A stretch of DNA of 64,000 nucleotides from UBA9300 sp032260385 (GCA_032260385.1 JAVVEL010000002.1:124001-188000); one strand, 5' to 3'; positions 42,158 to 51,649 are shown, numbered from the stretch's first letter. Notes: generated by a model from the sequence alone, not told the origin. Numbers and translations: made by a program.

Positions 42158-43714
42158 ATGGCAAATAAAATGGTGAAGAATGCCGCAGGCCGCGAAGTGG
42201 TCACTGAAATAAACGGACAGAAGGCTGTGCCATACCAGGGCGTGGGTAAATATAAACCGGAGGGCAGAAAGTATGCCCCGGGAATATCAAGCTGTGCCGA
42301 TTACCCTGAAAACGGGGATAAGAGGGTCAGCAGCATACGTGAAGCACTTTTAAAGGCAGGGATAAGGGATGGTATGACAATATCCACCCATCATCATTTC
42401 AGAAATGGTGACCTGCTGGCCAATATGGTGTTTGATGCTGTCAGTGAACTGGGCATTAAAAATATAAGATGGTTTCCTTCAGCTTCCTTCCCATGCCATG
42501 AACACCTGATTCAATACCTTGATGATGGTACAATACATCATATAGAGGGGAGTATGAACGGGCCGCTGGGAAAGTATGTTTCTGAAGGAAAAATGAAAGG
42601 TATGGCCGTGCTCAGGTCACATGGCGGCAGGTACCAGGCAGTGCAGGATGGGGAGGTGGAGATTGATATAGCTGTTATTGGCGCACCCACGGCTGATCCC
42701 TTTGGAAATGCAAACGGGCTTGAAGGCGATTCAGCCTGCGGATTGCTTGGATTTGCCCTGGCTGACTCCCAGTATGCCAACAGGGTAATCGTTGTGACTG
42801 ATAATATGGTCCCCTTCCCGTGCATCCCATGGCAGATACAGGGTAATTACGTCGACTTCACCATTGAAGTGCCCAAGCTGGGAATTCCTGAAGAGATAGT
42901 ATCGGGTACAACAAAAATTACAAAGAGCCCCGACAGGCTTCTGCTGGCCGAACTGACTGCTAAATTTTGTGATGCAGCAGGTATCATAAAAGATGGATTC
43001 TCATTCCAGAGCGGGGCAGGTGGGACGTCATTGGCCGTAGGTGAATTCTTCAGAATTCTTATGAAAGAGAAAGGAATAAAGGCAAGATTCGCACGAGGAG
43101 GAAGTAATAAATACCTCGTATCAATGCTGGAAGAAGGGCTTGTCGATTATATTCTTGATGGACAAACTTTTGACCTTGACGGTGTGAGATCGATGAGGGA
43201 AAATCCCAGGCACGTATGGACCAGCCCTTTTACCAGTTATAATTATCATGGCAAGGGTAATTTTGCACCCCTGGTTGATGTGGCTATACTCGGGGCAACA
43301 GAGGTGGATACTAATTTTAATGCCAACGTGGTTACCCATTCCGACGGTTACCTCCTGCATGGTATAGGAGGCTGGCAAAACTGCCTGTTCTCAAAGACAG
43401 TAATACTGCCACTTCCCCTGGTTCGTGACAGGGTGCCTGTAATAATAGACAATGTTACTACTTTGTGCGGGCCGGGTGAACTTATTGATGTTATTGTAAC
43501 AGAAAGAGGTATAGCAATAAATCCCCTCAGAAAAGATCTTATAAATGCAGTCAAGAATTCTGACCTGCCGCTCATACCCATACAGGAACTGAAGGAAGAA
43601 GCCGAAAGGATATGCGGGAAGCCTGAGAAAGTAAAACCCGAAGAGAGAGTTATTGCAGCAATCAAGTGGGTTGACGGAACTGTTATTGATGTGGTTAGAA
43701 AAGTAAAAGTCTAA
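42158..43714 (+). CDS. citF: citrate lyase alpha subunit (citrate:acetyl-ACP transferase)
   Basis: A 518-residue CoA-transferase-type subunit: SSIREALLKAGIRDGMTISTHHHFRNGD, LGIKNIRWFPSASFPCHEHLI, GPLGKYVSEGKMKGMAVLRSHGGR, GAPTADPFGNANGLEGDSACGLLGFALAD, VVTDNMVPFPCIPWQIQGNYVD, and the C-terminal glutamyl-type active region FQSGAGGTSLAVGEFF. These are CitF hallmarks. An AGGAG site precedes the ATG by 4 bp. Substrate may be citrate or citramalate; the sequence does not separate them. It pairs with the CitD-CitE fusion upstream (32-bp gap) to give a complete lyase made of two polypeptides. Confidence 0.92.
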   Translation: MANKMVKNAAGREVVTEINGQKAVPYQGVGKYKPEGRKYAPGISSCADYPENGDKRVSSIREALLKAGIRDGMTISTHHHFRNGDLLANMVFDAVSELGIKNIRWFPSASFPCHEHLIQYLDDGTIHHIEGSMNGPLGKYVSEGKMKGMAVLRSHGGRYQAVQDGEVEIDIAVIGAPTADPFGNANGLEGDSACGLLGFALADSQYANRVIVVTDNMVPFPCIPWQIQGNYVDFTIEVPKLGIPEEIVSGTTKITKSPDRLLLAELTAKFCDAAGIIKDGFSFQSGAGGTSLAVGEFFRILMKEKGIKARFARGGSNKYLVSMLEEGLVDYILDGQTFDLDGVRSMRENPRHVWTSPFTSYNYHGKGNFAPLVDVAILGATEVDTNFNANVVTHSDGYLLHGIGGWQNCLFSKTVILPLPLVRDRVPVIIDNVTTLCGPGELIDVIVTERGIAINPLRKDLINAVKNSDLPLIPIQELKEEAERICGKPEKVKPEERVIAAIKWVDGTVIDVVRKVKV

Positions 43715-43743
43715 CGGTAGCATGGCTACAAAATATAAATAAA

Positions 43744-43905
43744 ATGAGCATTTACAAGTGTACAGTGTGTGGTTATGAATATAACCCTGCAAATGGCGAC
43801 CCTGAAGGCGGAATTGACCGGGACACACCTTTCGAGAAACTCCCGGATGACTGGTCATGCCCGGTATGCGGGGCCAGCAAGAATGAGTTTGAAGCCATTG
43901 ATTAG
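43744..43905 (+). CDS. rubredoxin
   Basis: A 53-residue redox protein with one Fe(Cys)4 centre: Cys6-x2-Cys9 (YKCTVCGY) and Cys39-x2-Cys42 (SCPVCGA), with the usual Gly10-Tyr11 and the conserved core segment DPEGGIDRDTPFEKLPDDWSCP. It transfers single electrons, often to superoxide reductase, rubrerythrin or flavodiiron proteins in anaerobes. None of those partners is adjacent. It sits 29 bp after citF on the same strand, and its stop overlaps the convergent pepD stop by 4 bp. Confidence 0.96.
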   Translation: MSIYKCTVCGYEYNPANGDPEGGIDRDTPFEKLPDDWSCPVCGASKNEFEAID

Positions 43906-45356
43906 TTAGCCGGAATATTCTTAAGGACATCTGCCAGGAGGTCCCAGAATTTTTTGGTCGTTTCTATATCCAGCCTCTCCTGGGGCGTATGAGCTCCCTT
44001 GATGGTGGGTCCAAAGGATATCATGTCAAGTCCCGGATATTTTTCTAGTATCAGTCCGCATTCCAGGCCTGCATGTATTGCCCTGACTATTGGTTCGGTA
44101 GCAAATAATTTTTTGTAAGAACTTTTAGTAATGTTCAGTATCTCCGACCTGGTGTCAGGCTTCCACCCGGGATATCCTCCTGAGTGCTTTGCACTGGCGC
44201 CACAGGCTGAGAATATATTGTTGATCCTTCCGGCAATTTCTTTCTTGGCAGATTCAACGGAGCTGCGCTGGCTCGTGACGATTCTGATTTTCCCGTCCAC
44301 AAACTTCACCGAAGCCAGGTTTGTTGATGTCTCAACGAGTCCTTCCATATCTTCCGACCAGGCAATAACTCCGTGAGGACATTTTTCAAGCGCATCTAAA
44401 AGCGACTTTTGACTTTTCTCATCGATTATCCAGGCAAGGTCTTCTGTCTTACCGGCAGAGATACTTAATTGAGATTCATTATCTGCATACTCCTTTTTTA
44501 CCTTTTCCCCGTAAGCAGTTGTATCTTTTTTTATCATGTCAAGATTCCTTTTATTGCATGTTATGAGCGCAAAAGCTTCCCTGGGAATTGCATTTCGGAG
44601 GTTGCCTCCGTTAAATTCTGCTATCCTTATATCATAAGCCTTAGTCAATGTTTGCAGCAAGCCGGTCATAATCTTCACTGAATTTGCATATCCTTTATGA
44701 ATTTCGTCCCCGGAGTGTCCTCCGTGCAATCCCGTAATTGATAATTTAATTGAAGCATAATCACTTTTTGCTTTTTCTTTATTGTACTCCAATTCTGCTA
44801 CTGTATCCATACCACCTGCGCAACCTATAAAAAGCTCCCCTTCGTCTTCAGAATCAAGATTTATAAGTATCCGGCTTTCAAAGAAATCTTTGCCAAGCTT
44901 AATGGCGCCTGTCATACCGCTTTCCTCATCAACGGTGAAAAGACATTCTAAAGGGCCTGCTTTTAGATCCCTGTCTTCCAGAATGGCAAGCTGGGCAGCT
45001 ATTCCAATGCCATCATCAGCTCCCAGTGTAGTATCTTTTGCCTTCACCCATTTACCGTCAAGTAAGGGGATTATAGGATCCTTTGCCCAATCATGCCCGG
45101 TGTCAGCATCTTTTTCTCCAACCATGTCCATATGGCTTTGCAGAATGACACTTTTCCTGTTTTCATAACCGCGATGTGCTGGTTTGATGATCAGAACATT
45201 ACCTGCATCGTCAGTTCTGTATTCGAGCCTTTGTTTTTTTGCAAAATCAATTAAGTACCGGCGTATCTGTTCTTCGTTTTTTGACAGCCTTGGAATCTTA
45301 CATATCTCGTTAAAATAACTCCAGACCTTAAAGGGCTCCAGATTTTTAAAAATCAT
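43902..45356 (-). CDS. pepD: aminoacyl-histidine dipeptidase (M20 family, PepD)
   Basis: A 484-residue di-zinc peptidase that hydrolyses Xaa-His and other dipeptides in the cytoplasm. Its catalytic elements are ILQSHMDMVGEK (metal His and adjacent Asp), LGADDGIGIAAQLAIL (bridging Asp), FTVDEESGMTGA (catalytic and metal Glu), NLDSEDEGELFIGCAGG (metal Asp) and the C-terminal IHAGLECGLI (metal His). A lid domain (about 210-390) is inserted in the catalytic core, as in the family. The length is typical. It is convergent with rubredoxin and divergent from the dehydrogenase gene at 45520. Confidence 0.95.
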   Translation of the reverse strand: MIFKNLEPFKVWSYFNEICKIPRLSKNEEQIRRYLIDFAKKQRLEYRTDDAGNVLIIKPAHRGYENRKSVILQSHMDMVGEKDADTGHDWAKDPIIPLLDGKWVKAKDTTLGADDGIGIAAQLAILEDRDLKAGPLECLFTVDEESGMTGAIKLGKDFFESRILINLDSEDEGELFIGCAGGMDTVAELEYNKEKAKSDYASIKLSITGLHGGHSGDEIHKGYANSVKIMTGLLQTLTKAYDIRIAEFNGGNLRNAIPREAFALITCNKRNLDMIKKDTTAYGEKVKKEYADNESQLSISAGKTEDLAWIIDEKSQKSLLDALEKCPHGVIAWSEDMEGLVETSTNLASVKFVDGKIRIVTSQRSSVESAKKEIAGRINNIFSACGASAKHSGGYPGWKPDTRSEILNITKSSYKKLFATEPIVRAIHAGLECGLILEKYPGLDMISFGPTIKGAHTPQERLDIETTKKFWDLLADVLKNIPAN

Positions 45357-45393
45357 TTCAGGTGAATTATAGTTGATATAAAAGTCATACGCA

Positions 45394-45401
45394 CAAAGGT
45401 A
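45394..45401 (-). promoter_or_regulatory. -7 promoter box for pepD
   Basis: On the minus strand TACCTTTG matches TAnnTTTG, 37 bp ahead of the pepD ATG. No TTTG is at the ideal -33 spacing. Confidence 0.4.
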
Positions 45402-45519
45402 TCAAAAATTGGCTTTGATTTAAATATTATTATCTGTTGCCGGGGTTTTACCGAACGAAAAAAAATTCTTATTTTGACTGACCTTATGTATAAATTTAAA
45501 CATCTAAATAAAATATCAG

Positions 45520-46713
45520 ATGACAAAGAGAAAAATAGTAGCACTACCAGGTGATGGTATTGGAGGCATTGTACTTGATCAGGCTATAAGAGTTTTGACT
45601 GCTGCTGGTTTTGATGCTGAATACGTTTATGGTGATATTGGCTGGGAATTCTGGCGTACTGAGGGGAACCCCCTTCCTGACAGGACCATTGATCTCATAG
45701 AAAAACACAAGATAGCGCTTTTCGGAGCCATTACATCAAAGCCCAAGGACGAGGCTCTTGCTGAGCTGCACCCATCTCTCCATAACAAGGGCCTTGTTTA
45801 TTCCAGCCCCATTGTAGGGCTCAGACAACATTTCAACCTTGATATATGCCTTCGGCCCTGTCGTACCTATAAAGGGAATCCTTTGAATTTTATTCGTAGA
45901 AATACAGATGGTTACTATGATGAGCCCCATGTTGATGTTGCAATTTTCAGGCAAAATACTGAAGGTCTATACGGAGGAGTAGAGTGGTCAAATCCCCCAT
46001 CGCTTGTTTACAAGGCCCTGATGACCCACCCCAGGTTTATAAAGAATTTCGGGAGTGTGCCCGTTGAGGAACTATCAGTGTCAACAAGGATATTTTCCAA
46101 AAAGGCAACCGAGAGAATATTAAGAGCTGCTTTTAACCATGCAAGTGAATACGGGTATAAATCAGTCACGGTATGTGAAAAACCAAATGTTATCAGGGAG
46201 ACATCCGGGATGATGCTTAAACTGGCAAAGGATATACAAAAGAACGAGTATCCGGATATCCAGTTATGGAATACCAATATTGATGCCCAGATGATGTGGC
46301 TTACCAAAAATCCCGAAGACTACGATGTTATAGTGGCAGGTAATATGTTCGGAGATATAGTATCCGATGCCTTTGCAGGACTGATAGGAGGGCTGGGCTT
46401 TGCCTGCTCGGCACAGTTTTCGGCCGATGGTGTCGGCGTTTTTGAACCGACTCATGGATCGGCGCCAAAATATGCCGAATTCGACACTCCAATAGTTAAT
46501 CCCATTGCAATGATTGAATCAGCCTGCATGATGCTTGACTATATTGATGAAAAGGATAAAGCCTCCAGGATACGCAAGGCCGTTGCAAAAGTGATAGAAG
46601 AGGGAAAAATCAGGACTTATGATATGATGAAGATGAAGGGAAGCCCTGATGTTATAGAGAAAGGTGCTGCCAGTACGATGGAAATGACGGATGAAATTAT
46701 TTCGAACCTTTAA
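45520..46713 (+). CDS. isocitrate/isopropylmalate dehydrogenase-family enzyme
   Basis: A 397-residue NAD(P)-dependent beta-decarboxylating dehydrogenase. It has the N-terminal VALPGDGIGGIVLDQA, substrate-site region SPIVGLRQHFNLDICLRPCR, RQNTEGLYGGVEW, metal-site AGNMFGDIVSDAFAGLIGGLGFACSAQFS, and adenine-site EPTHGSAPKYA. The family includes isocitrate, isopropylmalate, homoisocitrate and tartrate dehydrogenases. The substrate helix matches none of them clearly, and no leuC/leuD or aconitase gene is near. Being 1.8 kb from a citrate-lyase pair suggests an isocitrate-like substrate (inference). An HD-type protein gene follows by 11 bp. Confidence 0.85.
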   Translation: MTKRKIVALPGDGIGGIVLDQAIRVLTAAGFDAEYVYGDIGWEFWRTEGNPLPDRTIDLIEKHKIALFGAITSKPKDEALAELHPSLHNKGLVYSSPIVGLRQHFNLDICLRPCRTYKGNPLNFIRRNTDGYYDEPHVDVAIFRQNTEGLYGGVEWSNPPSLVYKALMTHPRFIKNFGSVPVEELSVSTRIFSKKATERILRAAFNHASEYGYKSVTVCEKPNVIRETSGMMLKLAKDIQKNEYPDIQLWNTNIDAQMMWLTKNPEDYDVIVAGNMFGDIVSDAFAGLIGGLGFACSAQFSADGVGVFEPTHGSAPKYAEFDTPIVNPIAMIESACMMLDYIDEKDKASRIRKAVAKVIEEGKIRTYDMMKMKGSPDVIEKGAASTMEMTDEIISNL

Positions 46714-46724
46714 ATTTTAGTTTT

Positions 46725-47276
46725 ATGAATAAGTCAGTATATGATCTCTGGCCTGAGCTGGATTGGATTGATAATGAGGAATTGAAGGAAAAAACAGCTA
46801 TGGTGTGGGAACTGGCCCTGGAAAAAAGTGTCCTGTCACCGGAAGACCTCAAAAGAATACCTTTTACCCTCCTCTGTGGCCCCGATTTGAAAGTTAGCTT
46901 TATGGCACATAAGAGATGTGTGGTTCATATAGCCCGGGAAAGTGGCAAAAAGATGAATGAATTTTTCAGGGATGAACTTCCCGTAAATATGGATATACTT
47001 ATCTCAGGAGCCATACTCGCTGATGTGGGCAAGCTGCTTGAATATGTAAAAGATGAACATGGCAATGCCGTCCAGGGCACATACGGTAAATACCTCAGGC
47101 ATCCATTCTCAGGCGTTTCATTAGCCGAGGAATGTGGGCTGCCCCCCGAAGTATGTCATATAATAGCTGCCCATGCAGGTGAGGGGGATCATGTGAAAAG
47201 AACAACGGAGGCTTATATAGTGCATCATGCCGATTTTATGACCTTCCTTCCCTTTAAAAGCAGGCTGGTGCTTTGA
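46725..47276 (+). CDS. HD-domain-like protein with altered HD motif
   Basis: A 183-residue soluble protein shaped like a small HD phosphohydrolase: HKRCVVHIARESG (His62, His68), ISGAILADVGKLLEY, LRHPFSGVSLAEECGLPPEVCHIIAAHAGEGD (His126, His150), and HHADF (Asp170). The canonical metal-binding His-Asp pair of the second motif is Ala99-Asp100, so one ligand is missing while the others are kept. It may act on a different metal arrangement, bind rather than cleave, or be inactive. It starts 11 bp after the dehydrogenase gene, presumably in one transcript. The substrate is unknown. Confidence 0.75.
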   Translation: MNKSVYDLWPELDWIDNEELKEKTAMVWELALEKSVLSPEDLKRIPFTLLCGPDLKVSFMAHKRCVVHIARESGKKMNEFFRDELPVNMDILISGAILADVGKLLEYVKDEHGNAVQGTYGKYLRHPFSGVSLAEECGLPPEVCHIIAAHAGEGDHVKRTTEAYIVHHADFMTFLPFKSRLVL

Positions 47277-47282
47277 AGTAAA

Positions 47283-49079
47283 TTAAAATTTCTCACCGGT
47301 ATTGATTTTTCGCAGATTATCTGCTCCCATCTTGTCAATCCTGCGGTCGTAGGTGAGCAGACCGTTGGTTTCGGTCTCCACATCAGTGATCTGGGTATAT
47401 ATTGAAGCGCTGAGACCTTCTTCTTTTACCATCCTGTAAACAGTATCATAAAACTCACGGTACTTGGAAAGCAGCGAACCTGCATCATCCATATTTTCGT
47501 ATGCCCAGTTTTTTTCCTCCCAGGTATGATTTTCAACGGGCAGGCCGAGACCCCCGAATTCACCGAGTACAATAGCCCTGTTTTCTTCAGCTTCGGGGCA
47601 TCTGGGATCAGGGTAATGATGTATGTCAAGAATGTCACCGGTGCCCCTGTCAGTCCATCCCGAGGCACTGTTAACCAGTCTGGTAGGATCGAGCTCTTTA
47701 ATAAGGTCTGTTATCCTCCCTGTTTCGTATTGCCCCCATCCCTCATTAAAGGCTACCCATACTATAATGGATGGATAGTTATATTTTGTTTCAATAAGAC
47801 GGCTTAGCTCCAGTTCAAACTGCCTGGCAGATTCTTCTGATCTTATAATATCGTCATCATTACCACCTATGTGTTTATCCCCGTTAGGCATGTCCTGCCA
47901 TACAAGGAGCCCAATTATATCACACCAGTAGTAAAATCGCCTGTTTTCAACCTTTACATGCTTGCGGAGCATATTAAAGCCCATCTTCTTGATCATCTCC
48001 AGGTCGTACCGCATGGCATCGTCAGTTGGGGGAGTGTATAAACCATCGGGCCAGAAGCCCTGGTCAAGAGGCCCATTCTGAAATACAAAGCTGTTATTCA
48101 GAAGCATACGTGTATAATTGTCTTCAGCCTTTCCTATTGCAATTCTTCTAAAGCCTGTATAAGCTGTAACTCTGTCACTTACTTTTCCATTATTAAACAA
48201 CTCTATTTCAATATCGTATAGAACCGGATTGCCGGGCGACCATAAATCGAAATCCTCAAGCCTGATGTTTATCTCCTTATCTCCCGGAGCTTCTGTTTCT
48301 GCGAGCAAGATATTGTCTTTCAGTATTTTCACCCTCGTTTTTACCCCGTTCTGCAGATTAACTATTTCCGGTAATATTTTGATTGTACCTTTTTCTATAT
48401 CCGTCAGGCTGCGAAATGATCTGAGGTAAATATTATCTACCGGCTCCATCCATACTGTCTGCCAGATACCCGTTGAGGGGGTGTACCAGATGCCATGAGG
48501 GTCTGTTACCTGTTTGCCCCTTGGCTGCCTGCCTTCGCTGGCCGGGTCCCATACGCTCACCCTTAATTCGTGTTTCTTCCCTGCTCTTACATAGTCTGTA
48601 ATATCAAAGCAAAAAGGGTCATAAGCACCCCGGTGTTCACCGGCCTTTTTACCATCTATCCATATTATTGTTTCCCAGTCGCAGGCTTCAAAATTAAGTA
48701 GTATCCTCTTGTTCTTCCACATCCCGGGTACTTTAAAATCTGTCCTGTACCACAGGCATTCATCCTCACTGATTCTTTTTTTTACACCTGAGAGAGCTGA
48801 CTCAAGAGGGTAGGGTACAAGTATTTTACCATCCCAGCTTTCAGGTTCCCGGTCTTTTTGAGTTATGGCGTAGTCCCATAAGCCATTCATATTCAGCCAT
48901 GTATCTCTAACCATAGCCGGACGCGGATATTCAGGCCAGGGTTTTGCCGGGTCAACATCATCGGACCATTCAGTAAGCAAGGGATTATCTGCTATTTTCC
49001 AGGCAGTTTGGTCGGTCTGGCTGCAAGAAACAAGGGCAGACAGGAGGATAAAGATAAAAGGTAATTTATATTTTGTCAT
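47283..49079 (-). CDS. glycoside hydrolase family 2 lipoprotein
   Basis: A 598-residue enzyme counted from ATG 49079. The lipoprotein signal ends in LVSC (Cys19). A GH2 sugar-binding jelly roll (about 55-215: LNMNGLWDYAI, WYRTDFKVP, NFEACDWETIIWIDGKKAGEHRGAYDPFCFDITDYV), an immunoglobulin-like domain (about 215-310) and a TIM barrel follow. The acid/base is Glu446 (AFNEGWGQYE) and the nucleophile is Glu507 (VLGEFGG). It removes a beta-linked sugar (galactose, glucuronate or mannose cannot be separated). The protein is shorter than classical LacZ. It follows the acyl-CoA ligase gene by 11 bp, and no sus pair is present, so it is outside a polysaccharide locus. Confidence 0.88.
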   Translation of the reverse strand: MTKYKLPFIFILLSALVSCSQTDQTAWKIADNPLLTEWSDDVDPAKPWPEYPRPAMVRDTWLNMNGLWDYAITQKDREPESWDGKILVPYPLESALSGVKKRISEDECLWYRTDFKVPGMWKNKRILLNFEACDWETIIWIDGKKAGEHRGAYDPFCFDITDYVRAGKKHELRVSVWDPASEGRQPRGKQVTDPHGIWYTPSTGIWQTVWMEPVDNIYLRSFRSLTDIEKGTIKILPEIVNLQNGVKTRVKILKDNILLAETEAPGDKEINIRLEDFDLWSPGNPVLYDIEIELFNNGKVSDRVTAYTGFRRIAIGKAEDNYTRMLLNNSFVFQNGPLDQGFWPDGLYTPPTDDAMRYDLEMIKKMGFNMLRKHVKVENRRFYYWCDIIGLLVWQDMPNGDKHIGGNDDDIIRSEESARQFELELSRLIETKYNYPSIIVWVAFNEGWGQYETGRITDLIKELDPTRLVNSASGWTDRGTGDILDIHHYPDPRCPEAEENRAIVLGEFGGLGLPVENHTWEEKNWAYENMDDAGSLLSKYREFYDTVYRMVKEEGLSASIYTQITDVETETNGLLTYDRRIDKMGADNLRKINTGEKF

Positions 49080-49090
49080 CACAGTATATT

Positions 49091-51004
49091 TTAGCCAAGA
49101 TTCATTCGTTCAACGGCTTCAATATTCCTTTCATTTGAAATTGCTTTTGCAGCAGGGGTATAAAGAAAATCAATAAGGTCTGCATATTTTTCTATGACTT
49201 TGCCCCTGACTACTTTTACTGTAGCGTTAACCAGACCGTTTTCTTCCGTAAATCCTTCATCCAGTATGCCCAGTGCCACCGGCAGCCATCTTTGCGGGAA
49301 CATTTTACCATACTTTCCATTAGTACGGTATTCATTGATTTCATTCTCCATAAGCATGAGTACCGCACGCTTTCCTTCTTCTGAATTGGCGTTTATCTTT
49401 TTTTCATCAAGGTAGGCTTTCAGATTATGCTGGTTTGGTACCACAAGGCCAACAGTATAGGGTTGCTGATTATTATGCAGTATGCACTGGTCAATATATT
49501 TTGACTGTTCTGTTATAGCTTCCTCAATACTCTCCGGGCTGTATTTTTCGCCGTCATCTGCTATCAGCAGGCTTTTGAAGCGGCCAAGAACATAGAGAAA
49601 ATTATCTGCATCAAGGTAACCAAGGTCCCCTGTATGCAGCCACCCGTCCCTAATTGTTTGTTTTGTGGCTTCTTCATTTTTCCAGTAGCCATACATCACA
49701 TTACCGCCTTTAATTACAATCTCTCCTTTTGCGCCTACCGGCAATGAATTACCGTCTTCGTCACATATCTTTAATTCCATATTGTTGACCAGCTTACCTG
49801 ATGAACCCAGTTTGTGGTTGGTTTTTGAGTTTGAAGATATGATGGGGGAAGCCTCTGAAAGTCCGTAGCCCTGGAAGACAGGCACTCCGATGGCATAAAA
49901 GAACTTTTGAAGCTCGATATCAAGAAGTGCTGCCCCACCGATAAAATATTCCAGTTCGCCACCAAAGAAATCACGTATTTTTGAGAAAACCAGTTTGTCA
50001 AAAAATTTCACAAGGGGAGCCAGTATTCTGGAAGCTCCACTTCCTTTATTCCACCCTTCCTTATTATAAGCAAATGCTATTTTGAGACCGGCTTCAAACA
50101 TAAAGGAAGTGAACTTGCCCTTTTCCCTGATACCCTTCTCAATATTTTTCCTGAAGTTTTTCGATACGGCAGGGGCACTGAGTAAAATATTAGGTTTTAT
50201 CTCACGCATATTGTTGGGGAAATTCCGGAGTGTTTCCATTGGTGTTTTGCCCTGCTTGACAGATGCCAGGCTGGCGCCCTTCCCCATGAAGGCAAAAATA
50301 GCTGCCGTATGTGCAAATGAATGATCCCAGGGCAGGTACAGCAGGGTCTTCCAGTATGGTGGAATATCTATAAGGCTGTAACCCTGGTAGCAATTAGTAA
50401 TATAATTACCATGGGTAAGAATTATACCTTTGGGATCAGCCGTGGTTCCCGAGGTATAGCATATATTGGCAAAATGTTCAGGACTTATACTTTTATAGAT
50501 CTTTTCAAATTTTTCCGCATTCCCGTCTTCCTCCAGCCACTCCCGGCCTATCTTTCTTACCTGGTTAAACTGGACTTCATTATCGGCATATTCCTCTTTC
50601 TTTTCAAAACATATGATCTTCTCCACTGTGCGGCAATCACTTATTACTTCCATTAGCTTCGGTGTTTGTATGGCTGAAACCATTACAAAACGGGATTCAG
50701 AATGATTCAGCCTGAAGCGTACTTCTTCAGAATTGAGCTTGGTTGACAGCGGTACATTTATGGCCCCGATGTACAGAATTCCCAGTTCGCCCACTACCCA
50801 GTTATTGCAACCCTCTGACAGAATGCATACCCTGTCGCCTTCCTTTAAACCCAGCTGCAGAAGGCCTGCGGCAAATTCGTGAACCTGCTTACGAACTTCT
50901 GAGTACGTTGTTCCTTCATACTTGTCCTCGGGCTTTTCCCACAGGTACACATTATTAGAAAACTTGTTTACATTTTCTTCAAAGAACTGCACTATTGATT
51001 TCAT
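49091..51004 (-). CDS. long-chain acyl-CoA synthetase (AMP-forming)
   Basis: A 637-residue ANL-superfamily ligase counted from ATG 51004; an ATG 42 bp upstream has no conserved sequence. The P-loop is ICYTSGTTADPKGIILTHGN, followed by LPWDHSFAHTAAIFAF, the adenylate motif FQGYGLSEASPII, DGWLHTGDLGYLDADNFLYVLGR and the C-terminal lysine domain. The architecture (extra segments before the GYGLSE motif) is that of bacterial long-chain fatty-acid-CoA ligases. It activates fatty acids in the cytoplasm for beta-oxidation or lipid synthesis; neither set of genes is near. Confidence 0.9.
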   Translation of the reverse strand: MKSIVQFFEENVNKFSNNVYLWEKPEDKYEGTTYSEVRKQVHEFAAGLLQLGLKEGDRVCILSEGCNNWVVGELGILYIGAINVPLSTKLNSEEVRFRLNHSESRFVMVSAIQTPKLMEVISDCRTVEKIICFEKKEEYADNEVQFNQVRKIGREWLEEDGNAEKFEKIYKSISPEHFANICYTSGTTADPKGIILTHGNYITNCYQGYSLIDIPPYWKTLLYLPWDHSFAHTAAIFAFMGKGASLASVKQGKTPMETLRNFPNNMREIKPNILLSAPAVSKNFRKNIEKGIREKGKFTSFMFEAGLKIAFAYNKEGWNKGSGASRILAPLVKFFDKLVFSKIRDFFGGELEYFIGGAALLDIELQKFFYAIGVPVFQGYGLSEASPIISSNSKTNHKLGSSGKLVNNMELKICDEDGNSLPVGAKGEIVIKGGNVMYGYWKNEEATKQTIRDGWLHTGDLGYLDADNFLYVLGRFKSLLIADDGEKYSPESIEEAITEQSKYIDQCILHNNQQPYTVGLVVPNQHNLKAYLDEKKINANSEEGKRAVLMLMENEINEYRTNGKYGKMFPQRWLPVALGILDEGFTEENGLVNATVKVVRGKVIEKYADLIDFLYTPAAKAISNERNIEAVERMNLG

Positions 51005-51108
51005 TTTTCTATGATTAGGATTAAGGTAAATCAGTCGAAGATACAAATTTTTACCTTATAAGAAATCTATCCTTTATTGATACTTTATGCACTGATTCTA
51101 AATATTTG

Positions 51109-51116
51109 TATATTTG
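51109..51116 (+). promoter_or_regulatory. -7 promoter box for the SPOR lipoprotein gene
   Basis: TATATTTG matches TAnnTTTG. A transcript starting near 51123 places ATG 51138 as the first usable start and excludes the earlier TTG at 51114. No clear -33 box is seen. Confidence 0.45.
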
Positions 51117-51137
51117 CTTAATAGAAAATCACTAATT

Positions 51138-51623
51138 ATGAAACAAGGTATGAAAACTTCAATTTCAATATTCCTTGCATTTCTTATGCTGACCAGCTCA
51201 TGTAAGTTTATCAAGGAGAAAGGCTGGTTCGGAAAATCAAAAGCTGACACCATGGCTGTCTGGCTGGCACGACAGGACAGTATAAGGATTGCTGCTTCCA
51301 TAAAAGCGGAGGAAGAGAAAATGAAGGCCATCCAGCAGGCAAGGCTTGATTCAATACAGGCTGCCCGGCAGGCTCAGAGTGAATGGGAAGAGCGTTTTAA
51401 GTATCACATAATAGTTGGTAGTTTCCTTACACCTGAGTATGCCGAGGATTACCTTAAATATTACAATTCAATGGGTTATAATGCCCAGATAATACCGGGT
51501 CCGGATAACAGGTTTAACCTCGTTTCTGCCGAAGACCATGAAAATTTAAGCCGTGCTATAAAAAGGTTATACCAGTACCAGGATACGGTGAACTTTGAAT
51601 CGTGGTTGTATATTAAAGAGTAG
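51138..51623 (+). CDS. SPOR-domain-like lipoprotein
   Basis: A 161-residue protein. The signal MKTSISIFLAFLMLTSSC (lipobox LTSSC) begins at residue 5, so ATG 51150 is an alternative start. A charged helical stretch follows (about 45-90, repeated AxQxARxDSIxxA, probable coiled coil). The C-terminal 70 residues (FKYHIIVGSFLTPEYAEDYLKYYNSMGYNAQIIPGPDNRFNLVSAEDHENLSRAIKRLYQYQ) have the pattern of a SPOR peptidoglycan-binding domain. It may link the outer membrane to peptidoglycan stripped of stem peptides during division (inference from the domain). The gene faces purA with a 26-bp gap. Confidence 0.78.
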   Translation: MKQGMKTSISIFLAFLMLTSSCKFIKEKGWFGKSKADTMAVWLARQDSIRIAASIKAEEEKMKAIQQARLDSIQAARQAQSEWEERFKYHIIVGSFLTPEYAEDYLKYYNSMGYNAQIIPGPDNRFNLVSAEDHENLSRAIKRLYQYQDTVNFESWLYIKE

Positions 51624-51649
51624 ACTTACAGATCTTTCGCAGCTCACCA

